From NCBI GenBank assembly GCA_012934845.2, contig WNNJ02003583.1, positions 186,001 to 250,000 of the forward strand: a DNA stretch of 64,000 bases, read 5' to 3'. A model generated the notes under the pieces. The model was not told the origin of the DNA and searched no databases. It saw only the letters and a program-made list of their open reading frames with translations. Positions 1 to 10,163 of the stretch are shown here, in pieces. This DNA is from Pomphorhynchus laevis (lineage: Eukaryota > Acanthocephala > Palaeacanthocephala > Echinorhynchida > Pomphorhynchidae). Each line of letters starts with the position of its first letter. Position 1 is the stretch's first letter. The position numbers and the translations under genes are program-made.

Positions 1-1793
1 GCATACTTTTAACTCAATCCTGGCTCGTTCCTCTACGCCTTGCAACATCAATCCCCATGATTATTCATCATTTCTCCAGAGCAAAGTATCCACGTTGCTC
101 TCTCACAGCCCGGTCTCCATCTAATCCCACTCGCCCCCTAGCCTCATTCTCGCGGAACTATTTCATTTTCTCCCTGTCTCACCTTCCGAAGTCTCCTCTG
201 TTCTCATGTCCTTGCCCAGCAAAACATCACCTGCCGATCCCCTGCCTACACACAAACTTAAATCCATATGCTCATCGATATCCTCTTTTCTCACAACGTT
301 GTTTAACTCGTCCATCCGCAGTCGTATCTTCCCTTCACACTGGAATCCGCAATCGTTCGTCCCCTCCTTAAGAAACAATCGCTCGACCCCTTTCTTCCTT
401 CTAGCTATCGCCCCATTTCACTACTCCCTACTCTTTCTAAGCTCTTAGAACGCCTAATCTTAATACATATCAACGCTTATCTCTCATCATCCAATCTGTG
501 CCCTCCTTTCCAATCCGCTTTCCGCTCTAATCACTTCACAAAAATCGCCTGCATGAAAGTTTACAACGACTTACTCATTTCTCGAGACAAGGCTCTATAT
601 AGTGTTCTCATCTCCCTCGACCTCTCCTCAGCCTTCAACATTGTCGACCACTCCTCCTCCTTTATCGCCTTCGTTATGATTACGGCTTTTCTTCTTCCGT
701 AGCATGGTTTGCCTCATATCTATCCGACCGTTCCTTTAGCGTCTGTTCTAATTCATCATCCTCCCCTCCCATCACTATCTTTTTCGGGATACCACAAGGT
801 CCAGTCATAGGTCTCCTGATTTTCTCTCTTCTGCTTGGCGATCTCTCTCCGTTTATCAAACCTTTCTTCTTTAACGTCATGCAATACGCCGATGACATTC
901 TAATCTATGATCATGCACCCGCACATCGCATACACGATATCAGCATTTCTGCCTCCAGCTGTCTTTCTTCTATCTACAAACGTCTCTCCAATCTCCATCT
1001 AGTTCTAAACCCCAAAAGTCCAAAATATTGTGGATCCTCCCCCGTAAACCAAACATATCTCCTCCCACTGTATATGTTGCATCATCGATCATCCCCATAG
1101 TACACAATCTCACTTTCTTAGGCTTGCAATTCGATGATCATTTTTACCTTAAACCCTTCGTCAGTGACAAGGTCCAATCGTCTAACTTAATTCTTCGTGA
1201 CGTCCAACGTATCCGCTCCCTTATCGACTCCCGCTCTTGTGTGTCTCTTCTTTTATCGCTTCTTTTCCCTAAAATCGATTATTGCATTAGCTTTTTCGCC
1301 AATTCTCCAAAATCCATCATCCTACCACTACAACGCATAATAAACTCCGCCGTTCGAGTGCTCTTTCGTCTCCGTCGCTTCGGCCACACATCCACATATC
1401 TTGCCCAACTCTCCTGGCCCACCATCCACATCCGCATCAAATTCCGCCTTCTTTTCGTAACTTTTCGCCTCATCGCTGTCGGCTCCCCATCGTTCATCAA
1501 CCTTCCTTTCTTAGACGACACTCGCGTCACCTCGCTATCGCTACTTTCCCGTCATACCATCTTACTCCACGTTCCCAATTTCTCCAACAACTATGGTCTC
1601 CGTTCCTTCCTCGTCGCCGCCTCACTCGCCTGGAATCAACTCCCTCTCGACGTCCGCCGCGCTCCCTCCTTTATCACATTCAAACACCTCCTTCGTTCAC
1701 ACCTTCTCGACACATGATTTACGTTTTTGTTTTGTTGTGGTCATGTAAGCGTGCGCTGGCACGCATTTATATCGTTTAATAAATCTTTTTTTT
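1..1793 (+). mobile_element. LINE X, copy a (L2/CR1-like), 5' cut by window edge
   Basis: This is a partial non-LTR retrotransposon on the plus strand that matches the minus-strand copy at 4150-8464. It starts between the endonuclease and reverse-transcriptase regions. The RT core is recognisable: a KTSPADPLPTH block near 220-250, RPISLLPTLSKLLER-like sequence near 410-450, and the catalytic MQYADDIL box at about 880-903. The C-terminal third is open for 229 codons and ends at 1717. The coding region is broken by several frameshifts, so it is a dead copy. The 3' end AATAAATC plus a T run recurs in copies b, c and d. The style of the RT blocks (SKILER/STE-type) is that of the L2/Daphne branch of the CR1 group; that assignment is by eye. 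Confidence 0.85.
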
Positions 1794-1805
1794 GCCTCTT
1801 CGACA

Positions 1806-4146
1806 AAAGTCTGTTTGATTCTATTGTTAATTTAGGTTTGTACCAGATGATTGATTTCCTTACGCGCTTTTCGAAATCTTGCTCTTCTTTGCTAGACAGT
1901 TTTGTCATCTTCAGCTTATATAGTCAAGGAAAAAATCTGCATCTCATCAATAGGAAATAGTGACCACTCGACAATAATTTTAAAGTTAGATCTATGTTCT
2001 TATAAGAGATAACATGTTCATCGCAAAGTCAGTGCCTTTATAGCTAATTTCCCCTCTATTTGTAATTTTCTTAGTGAGGTTATTTGGCCTGATCTAGAAA
2101 TATATGGTGTTAATTATTCTTGGTCTTATCTAGTAAAAACACGTGGCCGCCTGCGTGAAATAAACGCTCCTAAAATAAAAGTTAAAAATCGTTTAGTTCA
2201 ACCATGGTTCTCATCTAGTTACGTTGCTCACATATCTAAACGTTATTTGGCTTGGAATCGATTTCGTTGTACAGGGCTTGATTTAAATCGTTACAAAAGC
2301 ATACGTAATCAATCACTAAAGCGAACTTTGCGTATTCGATATGAGAAATCGATGATTGATCGCGCAGTGCATAACCCCAAACTACTTTATGCACATATAA
2401 ATAGGAACCGAAAACTTAGATGTAGTATTCCTCCAATGTATGATGAGGTCAATAATTTAATTTTTGATGACTCTGGACATGTAAATATTCTTGGATCGTG
2501 TTTTTGCAGAGTAATTTGTCGAGTGTAACGATCCTCCTCATCAGGTAAAATCCAGTAACGGTATTAATATACCGTTTTCCATATACGACGTCGCTAGCGC
2601 AGTTTCTAAGTTGCCCATTCATACCAGCCCTGGTCCAGATAATTTGCTATCTGTTTTGCTTCGTAATACCGCGAATTTGATCGCGAAACCGCTCTATGAC
2701 ATATTTTCTTACTCAATTCGCTAGTATGCTACCTTTAGAATGGCAAACATCTATTAATCGACCTATTCATAAATCTGGTGATAGTTCTGTGTGTGCCAAT
2801 TACCGTCCTATTTCACTAACCTCTATTCCATTAAAAATTCTGGAACGATTTATATTTGGTGAGCTGATAAGATGGGACTGTTCTCGTGATATTGTCTCAG
2901 ATGGACAACATGGCTTTCGGTGTGGTCGTTCGACAACGTCTAATATCTTATTGAGTCATCATCATTGGTTAAGTAATCTTGATCAAGGGTACCCAACTGA
3001 CGTAATATTCATCGATTTTCGACGTGCTTTCGATACTGTAAACCATAATATACTATTTTCAAAGCTGATTAATTATGGATTTGATCCAGTGCTTACAAAC
3101 TGGATTTGTAGTTATTTAACAAACCGTACTTTTCGTGGTTGATTAGGAAATTCACTATCTTGCTTATGTAAATCTTATTCAGTTGTTCCACAGGGATCTG
3201 TATTATATCCTTTCTTATTTAACATATTTATAAATGACATAATATACTGTTTTTCGTCTGATTGTGTTCTGTATGCTGACGACTTAAAGGTTTGGTGTTG
3301 TATAGAATCATCCAAGGGTGTTTGAATTATTGCAATTCGAGTTGAATATGATGCTTAGATGGTGTGGAAATAACAAATTGGATGTTAATTATGAGAACTG
3401 TTCGCACATGACAATCGGTAAGGCATTCAATTCCTAATATTCCTTAGGGCAAAGATAAGTAAGCACAGTTAGTACGTATAAATATTCGGGTATTATAACT
3501 AGTGGCTCTATTTTAAAGAGCACTTGATGTATTTCAGCAAAATTTCTTCGGTTTTTCTGGTGTATTCGCCGCTCGTTATCGATACTTACCCCTCGAATTT
3601 TTAGGACAGTATTCCGCATTTTTGCTACTGATCATTGAATACGGCCTTCCAGCTGCCGCACCAATTTTTGTTAGAGATATCTTGACCATCGAAAGAGTGC
3701 TACGAGTATCTTCCAAGCATGTATTAGGTTTCCAAGGTTTGTCTTATGAGCGCCGTCTTGAGATTTTAGGAATGAACACCCTTAAATCACGTAGATCATT
3801 TATTGACCTAGTTTATTTGCATCACTTAGTTATGCTTGGTTATCGGGGTGATTCCTTAAAACAACTAACTTCAATAAACACTCACAATCGCACAAGAGGA
3901 CATAAAACTAAATTGAGAGAGCAGCAACTATGCAAATCGGTGGTTATAAGGTCATTTCCGCATCGCGCGATCAATGCTTGGAATAAATTGGACAGCTCAA
4001 TAGTTACTACGCGGTGGACTAAAGAATTTCGTCAGAAATTAAAACAACATTTATCTTGCGGATGATTTTTATTTTATTTTTGTTTTTATTTCTATATTAC
4101 CAATATGTCCAACATTAAAAGCTGTACTGAACTCCTCTGTTGTTCT
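1806..4146 (+). mobile_element. LINE Z (CR1-like), degraded
   Basis: Plus-strand remains of a different CR1-type LINE. Reading order is the end of an apurinic endonuclease (SIGNSDHSTI near 1945), a linker (2100-2530), then an RT with ANYRPISLTSIPLK (about 2795), FIDFRRAFDTVNH (about 3010), SVVPQGSVLYPFLF (about 3180) and LYADDLKVW (about 3270). The C-terminal region 3622-4065 (147 codons, ending KQHLSCG) is open. Frameshifts and stops separate these pieces, for example near 2525, 3140 and 3320. It lies tightly between X copies a and b. The C-terminal WNKLDSSIV-type motif resembles the WNRLP motif of LINE Y, so the two are related at clade level, but not copies of each other. Confidence 0.8.
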
Positions 4147-4225
4147 ATAAAAAAAGGATTTATTTTAACGTGGCAAATGCGTGCCAGCGCACGCTTACAT
4201 GACCACAACAAAACAAAACTGTGAA

Positions 4226-7143
4226 TCAGGTGTCGAGAAGGTGTGAACGGAGGAGGTGTTTGAATGTGATAAAGGAGGGAGCGCGGCGGACGTCGAGAGG
4301 GAGTTGATTCCAGGCGAGTGAGGCGGCGACGAGGAAGGATCGGAGACCATAGTTGTTGGAGTAATTAGGGAACGTGGAGTAAGAGGGTATGACGGGAAAG
4401 TAGCGATAGCGAGGTGACGGGCGAGTGTCGTCTAAGAAAGGAAGGTTGATGAACGATGGGGAGCCGACAGCGATGAGACGAAAAGTAACGAGAAGAAGGC
4501 GGAGTTTGATGCGGATGTGGATGGTGGGCCAGGAGAGTTGGGCAAGATATGTGGATGTGTGGTCGAAGCGACGGAGACGAAAGAGCACTCGAACGGCGGA
4601 GTTATTATGAGCGGCGGAGTTATCATAATAACTTATTATTATTAAGTTATTATGCGTTGTAGTGGTAGGATGATGGATTTTGGAGAATTGGCGAAAAGGC
4701 TAAGGCAGTAATCGATTTTAGGGAAAAGAAGCGATGAAAGAAGAGACATACAAGAACGGAAGTCGATAAGGGAGCGGATACGGCGGATGTCACGGAGAAT
4801 TAAGTTAGACGAGCGGACCTTGTCACGGACGAAGGGTTTAAGGGAAAGGTGATCATCGAAATGGAAGCCTAAGAAAGTGAGATTGTGGACTATGGGGATG
4901 ATCGATGAGGCAAAAGATACAGTGGGAGGAGATATGTTTGGTTTACGGGGGAGGATCCACATTATTTTGGACTTTTGGGGTTTAGAACGAGATGGAGATT
5001 GGAGAGACGTTTGTAGATAGAAGAAAGACAGTTGGAGGCAGAAATGCCGATATCGTGTATGCGATGTGCGGGTGCATGAGCATAGATTAGAATGTCATCG
5101 GCGTATTGCATGACGTTAAAGAAGAAAGGTTTGATAAACGGAGAGAGATCGCCAAGCAGAAGAGAGAAAAGCAGGGGACCTAGGACTGAACCTTGTGGGA
5201 CCCCGCAAAAAATAGGGATGGGAGGGGAGGATGATGAATTAGAACAGACGCGAAAGGAACGGTCGGATAGATATGAGGCGAACCATGCTACGGAGGAGAG
5301 AAAAGCCGTAATCATAACGAAGGCGAGAAAGGAGGACGGAGTGGTCGACAATGTCGAATGCGGAGGAGAGGTCGAGGGAGATGAGAACACTATATAGAGC
5401 CTTGTCTCGAGAAATGAGTAAGTCGTTGTACACTTTTATGCATGCGATTTCTGTCGAGTGATTAGAGCGGAAAGCGGATTGGAAAGGAGGGTACAGATTG
5501 GATGAGGAGAGATAAGCGTTGATTTGTATTAAGATGAGGCGTTCTAAGAGCTTAGAAAGAGTAGGGAGTAGTGAAATGGGGCGATAGCTAGAAGGAAGGG
5601 AGGGGTCGAGCGATTGTTTCTTAAGGAGGGGACGAACGATTGCGGATTTCCAGTGTGAAGGGAAGATACGACTGCGGATGGACGAGTTAAACAAGGTTGT
5701 GAGAAATGGGGATATCGATGAGCATATAGATTTTAATATGTGGGTAGGCAGGGGATCGGCAGGTGAGGTTTTGTTGGGCAAGGACATGAGGACAGATGAT
5801 ACTTCTGTAGGTGATACAGGGAGAAGATGAAAGAGTTCCGGAAGGATGAGAGTAGACTGGGCAGAGTGGGATAGGATGGAGACCGGGGTGTGAGAGAGCA
5901 GCGTGGATACTTTAGTCTGGAGAAATGACGAATAATCATTAGCATTGATGTTGCACGGCGTAGAGGAACGAGCCAGGATTGAGTTAAAAGTATGCCAGAG
6001 AGTCTTAGAGTTGAATGAAGTGATGATTTTATGCTGCCAGAAGGAGTTGCATTTGGTACGTAGTAGGTGGAGATGAGACCGGCGAAGAGCAAGATAGGAA
6101 TCACGGAAAGACGGAGTGATCGAGCGGAAATCGCGTCTGAGAGAGCGGTGATAGACTCGAAAAGCATGGCGGAGTCGACGCTTTGAGAGTAGGCATTGGA
6201 TGTCAAACCATGGGGCACGGTGCAAGCGACGGTGTGGGTGAGACTTGAAGGGCAAGAGAATATCGAGAGTGGATGTGAGTTCAGAGTCGAAAAGAAAGGC
6301 GAGATCGTGAGGAGATGAATATGTTATTGTGGGTAATGATAGAGACGATTTGAGTAAGGCAGAGCGGAGAAGGGAGAGGTCAAGATTTCTCCAAGGGCGA
6401 CGTAGGATTGTAGGTGTGTGAGGAGGGGTGTGGTTGCGAGCGAGATCAAGGGTGATAAGAAAGTGATCGGATAGACCAGGATCAGAGATGGACAGTGAGG
6501 TGTGGGCAGCACAATGATTGGGGACAGCGATGATGTCGAGTGCCCCGCTAAGTATATGTGTGGGGGCAGTGGAGATTAGTTTGTAATTGTAGTTGGATAG
6601 AATGTTGATGAAGCGGATGGAATCTGTGGAAGAGGGGCGGTCTAGGCGGATATTGAAGTCGCCTAGAACGAGTGAAGGGATTGAGGACAAAGAACAATGA
6701 GAAAGGAGGTCAGCGAGTTCGGTAAAAAATAAGGCTGTAGGAGCTGATGAACCAGGACGGTATACAATGGCGAGATCTAGAGTGATCGGGTTAGAATAAC
6801 GACAAGTGAGCAATTCAAAAGAGCAAGGACTGAAAGGGGGATTGATTTTGCGAAGAGACGCTGGGTGACGCGCGAATGCGACGATGCCGCCATGATTAGA
6901 GGATTTAGAAGGGCATGAGCTGAGGGGGCGGGCGGATTCGACTAGGGAGCAACCGGCAGAGAGCAGACGGCGAATGGAAAGGTCGTCGGAATCTGAGTGC
7001 CAGGATTCGGTGAGGCAGAAGAGATCGATGGATTGCTTGGTGAATAGGTTGATAGATCTAGTGTTGAGGAGACCGAGGCGGAAACCGTGTGCTGTGGCGA
7101 AAGAGACTAGTGGAGAAGACACATAGGAGAGATGGAGCGCCAT
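4226..7143 (-). pseudogene. LINE X ORF2: endonuclease-reverse transcriptase
   Basis: ORF2 makes the enzyme that nicks target DNA and copies element RNA. It starts at ATG 7143 (MALHLSYVSS). The first 634-codon frame holds the apurinic-type endonuclease: LLNTRSI, CLTESW, VYRPGSS, LVLGDFNIRLD and a SDHFLI box near residue 235, followed by the RT fingers with YRPISLLPTLSKLLERL, FRSNHSTE and LDLSSAFDIVDHS. Later frames (5390-4962, 4962-4642, 4588-4226) carry GVPQGSVLGPLLFS, MQYADDILIY and a C-terminal WNQLPLDVRRAPSF motif. Frameshifts near 5330, 4962 and 4600 break it, the last beside a short AT repeat at about 4615-4650. Clade L2/CR1 is inferred from motif style. Confidence 0.85.
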
Positions 7144-7159
7144 CGAATTTTTGGACGGG

Positions 7160-8131
7160 TGTGGACAACTTGAAAATTTCCGTCTATGTTTCGGATGGCG
7201 AGTGATGTTTCGCCGTTTTCCTCGCGACGGCGTTTTTCGATGCGGGCTGAAGAGATTTGAGCGATTTCGGAAGGGGCGCGATCGGGAAAAATTCGAGTGG
7301 TTGAAGATGACATGAGTTTGAATCGTTGAGAGAGGACAGAAGACGCGTGAGAGCGATGCTTGAAAACAATTTTTAGGAGAGGGGCTGGGAAGGATTAGAT
7401 TGAGAAGATTTGTTTAGACGGATGAATGCGACAGGAGAAATGTCCTTGAAAAAGGATGGTTTATCCGCAGGAACAATAGACGAGAGGATGGATCTGAAGG
7501 CGGAAACATCGTGGTCCAGACGTGCTTGTGGAGATAAGGAGTTAGAAGGCGTGATATTAGTAACAATGACGCAACGATCGCGAGAAGCAAAGCGCTTCCG
7601 TAAAGGAGGACGACTGACGTGAGTAGGTGAGATCACGATAGAAGAGCTGGCAGTTGATGATTTGGAGGGATTTGGTTTGACGACGGGAGACATAGAGGAT
7701 AATGATAATAAAGAGGGTGGCAAGCGATGTGAGGAAAGGTTATGAGTGGAAGGATAGTGGAGGTTGGTGGAGGTGATTTTGATTGATGGATGCAAGTTAT
7801 TGAGAAACGAGACGGGAAGGACGGGACGTGGGGTGTCGGGGAGTGAAGATGACATGGAATGGGAAGTGTATATGGTGGCAGGGTCGGTGGGTGGAGAAAG
7901 GACATTAGAAACGACGGGGGTAGTTTGAGTTGACGTGTTGGATGTTGATATGTGCTTATTGGAAAGGTTGCATATTAGTTTGTTGGCACAAAAACCACAT
8001 ACGAAGTCTTCTTTAGCCTTATTCTTGTCGCAGGTGATTGTTGTCCAGACGCTGCAGTCGTGTATCGAGCACTGTACTTGCAGTTGTCCATAGTTGGTGT
8101 CGGTCTTAGTTGTTTTCTTACGTCCACCCAT
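7160..8131 (-). pseudogene. LINE X ORF1: zinc-finger (PHD-like) RNA-binding-type protein
   Basis: ORF1 of LINE X. I start it at the ATG at 8131 (MGGRKK) because the longer upstream reading is only translated minisatellite. Near the N-terminus is a cysteine module, CSIHDCSVWTTIT then FVCGFC, which recurs in LINE Y ORF1 as C-CNVWTTVT then FICGFC. CR1-group ORF1 proteins often carry such a PHD-like finger and are thought to bind element RNA. The frame stays open to 7373; homology with Y then continues in another frame to about 7165, ending RPKIRW (Y ends RPFVRW). So one frameshift is inferred near 7370. The ORF2 start overlaps this end (ATGG), which suggests translational coupling. Confidence 0.75.
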
Positions 8132-8135
8132 AAAC

Positions 8136-8408
8136 GATGGTTGTCGTCGATGGTTGTCGTCGATTGTTGTCGTCGATTGTTGTCGTCGATGGTTGTCGTC
8201 GATGGTTGTCGTCGATGGTTGTCGTCGATGGTTGTCGTCGATGGTTGTCGTCGATGGTTGTCGTCGATGGTTGTCGTCGATGGTTGTCGTCGATGGTTGT
8301 CGTCGATGGTTGTCGTCGATGGTTGTCGTCGATGGTTGTCGTCGATGGTTGTCGTCGATGGTTGTCGTCGATGGTTGTCGTCGATGGTTGTCGTCGATGG
8401 TTGTCGTC
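8136..8408 (+). repeat. 13-bp minisatellite, 21 units
   Basis: Exactly 21 tandem copies of GATGGTTGTCGTC (273 bp), with two units reading GATTG. It lies a few bases upstream of the ORF1 ATG of LINE X copy b. Because three units make 39 bases, the array is open in several frames on both strands; these readings are not genes. Confidence 0.97.
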
Positions 8409-8428
8409 GATATCAAACTGTATTTATG

Positions 8429-8464
8429 TATTTACTTTAGATTGTATTTACTTTAGATCTCAAA
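8429..8464 (-). promoter_or_regulatory. 36-bp leader shared by LINEs X and Y
   Basis: A 36-base stretch containing two copies of TGTATTTACTTTAGAT-type sequence and ending ATCTCAAA. It is identical to 25357-25392 in the 5' region of LINE Y although the coding regions of X and Y are clearly different. It may be a promoter piece or 5' UTR exchanged between families, or a common target sequence. Confidence 0.6.
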
Positions 8465-8559
8465 TGTAAGTAACTTTAATCAACAACTTTTATCAACTTT
8501 TATCAAGTATAATGTTTTTTTATTTTTTATCATAACAATAATAATTTTACAATTAGAAA

Positions 8560-9180
8560 GGTTACCCGCAAATGGGTCCTTTAATTAATTAATTTATACA
8601 ATCAGATCAATGTGGACAATCAATTCCAAAAGGACGATGGATTGCAGAACGTGGAGCGCGGATGCAGAGCGAGCACATCTTTGCGAAAAGCACGCCGATG
8701 CGAGATCGGAGTTTTCGAATTTCATTCGCGTACAAAGTACGGTGTTTCCGAGCCCTTTCACCTGCTATCTTTTGGAACAGTATTGCGCATTCCTTGCCGT
8801 TTCCATCGTAACATGAGAGGATAACGGGAGTAAAAGAGGCCGCTCGACCTCAAGGATTCTTTCCAGATATTTGCTCCTTTTTCGCGACGCATGAAATTCA
8901 AAGCAGGAAGTTATGCTCCTTGAGGTATTGGACTGAGCGTGTGCGTTAAAAACGCATATGTCAAGAAAAGTACGTTCTGTCCTGTCTCTATAAAGCCCGA
9001 AACACACAATGTCGAGTCTTGCGTTTCTATCGGTTGTTGTCTTGTTGTTAGTAAAGCGAACCTCCGTGTTAATTGGACTCAGCGTGGGTTCAATTTGAAC
9101 ATTGGACTCAGCGTGGGTTCAATTTGAACATTGGACTCAGCGTGGGTTCAATTTGAACGCAATTATAGATAACTTTATGC
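8560..9180 (-). mobile_element. RLE-0: 3' end of an RLE-type non-LTR element
   Basis: A short 3' fragment with the nuclease part of an RLE element. On the minus strand it reads VQIEPTLSP, then TTTDRNARLDIVC, then ERTFLDICVFNAHAQSN, then FHASRKRSKYLERI (near 8855-8830). These match the E, D, D and K regions of the nuclease in the complete copies. The end is the conserved hairpin at 8560-8579. The coding part is interrupted by a 29-bp triplication at 9072-9158. The element is 5' truncated at roughly 9180. Confidence 0.8.
9072..9158 (+). repeat. Three tandem 29-bp units inside RLE-0 nuclease coding
   Basis: Three perfect copies of a 29-base unit starting ATTGGACTCAGCGTGGG. On the minus strand one unit encodes VQIEPTLSP, the nuclease segment that carries the conserved glutamate. 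Since 29 is not a multiple of three, the expansion destroys the frame. Confidence 0.95.
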
Positions 9181-9369
9181 GAGCAGGTAATACAACGAAG
9201 ACAAACGCAATATGCCACAACAAAGTCATAGTGCATTATGAAAGCGATTCGGTTTCAAATCTTACAAACGACGTTAGATCGCTGATGCAAATATGTCATT
9301 AACATATTCGTTGTATGAATCAAAATTCGAATCTGGATATGAGGGTTTTTCTGACCTTATCGTTTAGGA

Positions 9370-9725
9370 TCCATAATTTCGTCGAGAAAGAGAACCACTC
9401 CAGAAAACACTCACAACGTTGTGTATCAATATTCATGTGAAAAAGCTGGCTGTTATGCCGCTTATATAGGTTACACTAGTTGTAAATTGTTTGATCGTAT
9501 CAAACAGCATAAGTATAAGACTAGTGCGATCCTAAGAATCTAGAAGCCGAACATAGTGGAGGAGTTGTTGCATTAGACGAGATGATAAAATATTTTAAAA
9601 TACTTTACAAATGCAATAGTACGTACGAATTAAGACTGGTGGAAGCTCTCCTCATTCGAATTTATCGTCCATTAATAAATATAAAATTCAATGAATTTGG
9701 ACGAGAACTAAAACCCTACAAATAG
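9370..9725 (+). mobile_element. Penelope-like element fragment 1 (GIY-YIG endonuclease)
   Basis: The plus strand encodes the C-terminal GIY-YIG nuclease of a Penelope-like retroelement. From about 9393 it reads TTPENTHNVVYQYSCEKAGC, then YAAYIGYTSCKLFDRIKQH, where VVY and YIG are the family signature; it continues after a frameshift near 9530 as ELRLVEALLIRIYRPLIN and stops at 9723-9725 after RELKPYK. The C-C spacing in the VVYQYSC-GC segment is typical of the family. No RT domain remains upstream. The segment abuts the 5'-truncated RLE-0. Confidence 0.8.
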
Positions 9726-10163
9726 AAACTTTTATTTTTTATTATGTAATTTTATTGTACTGATTGTAAATTTATCTAGATGACATCCTTGACAATGACT
9801 TCGATAGAAAGTCGAAATATTAAAACAAGAAACTATTTGTTCATCTATGCAATATCAAAATTTTATTCCCTTATTATATATACAAAATTAAGTGAAAACG
9901 AAAAGAAACTCTTAAAATCAATGATTCACCACCGATCCAAATTAAAATTAAAAATTAAAATTTAAAATAAAAGTCAATTTATATGAATTGACTAAAAAAT
10001 AACAGACATAAAATTTTTTAAAGTAGCGAAATTCAAAATTATAACAATATCAATAGGTCATCTCTAGTGTTTCTCCCGTATCCGGTGGAATTGCCTAATA
10101 TCCATTCAGGTGAGAAGACCCCAGAGAGGCCAATAATGCACGAAAAAAAATATTATTATTATT
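9726..10163. other. Non-coding AT-rich spacer with degenerate hammerhead-like stretch
   Basis: No gene is seen. At 9786-9821, just downstream of the Penelope ORF, a stretch with a GACTT/AAGTC stem followed by GAAATATT resembles the hammerhead-like end sequence at 59676-59708, but its CUGANGA core is altered. The rest is A/T-rich, with AAAATT repeats near 9945-9970 and a GAATTGACTAA segment similar to repeat R. Confidence 0.5.

Larger units (their letters stand above)
4150..8464 (-). mobile_element. LINE X, copy b (L2/CR1-like), longest copy
   Basis: The most complete X copy, on the minus strand. From its 5' end it has a shared leader (8429-8464), a 13-bp minisatellite (8136-8408), ORF1 with a zinc-finger module, ORF2 with endonuclease plus RT, and a short 3' UTR ending in AATAAATCC plus a T run at about 4150. 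The 3' terminal 60 bases, with a CGTGCGCTGGCACGC inverted repeat near 4180-4194, recur in the other three X copies. Both reading frames carry frameshifts, so this copy is probably inactive, but the overall layout is intact. No convincing target-site duplication was seen. Confidence 0.85.

Noticed and set aside
163-1530. Minus-strand frames opposite LINE X copy a
   Set aside because: They are complements of the RT coding strand with no family signal.
8060-8456. Long reading frames across the 13-bp array on both strands
   Set aside because: They are translations of the minisatellite; 39-base periodicity keeps several frames open.
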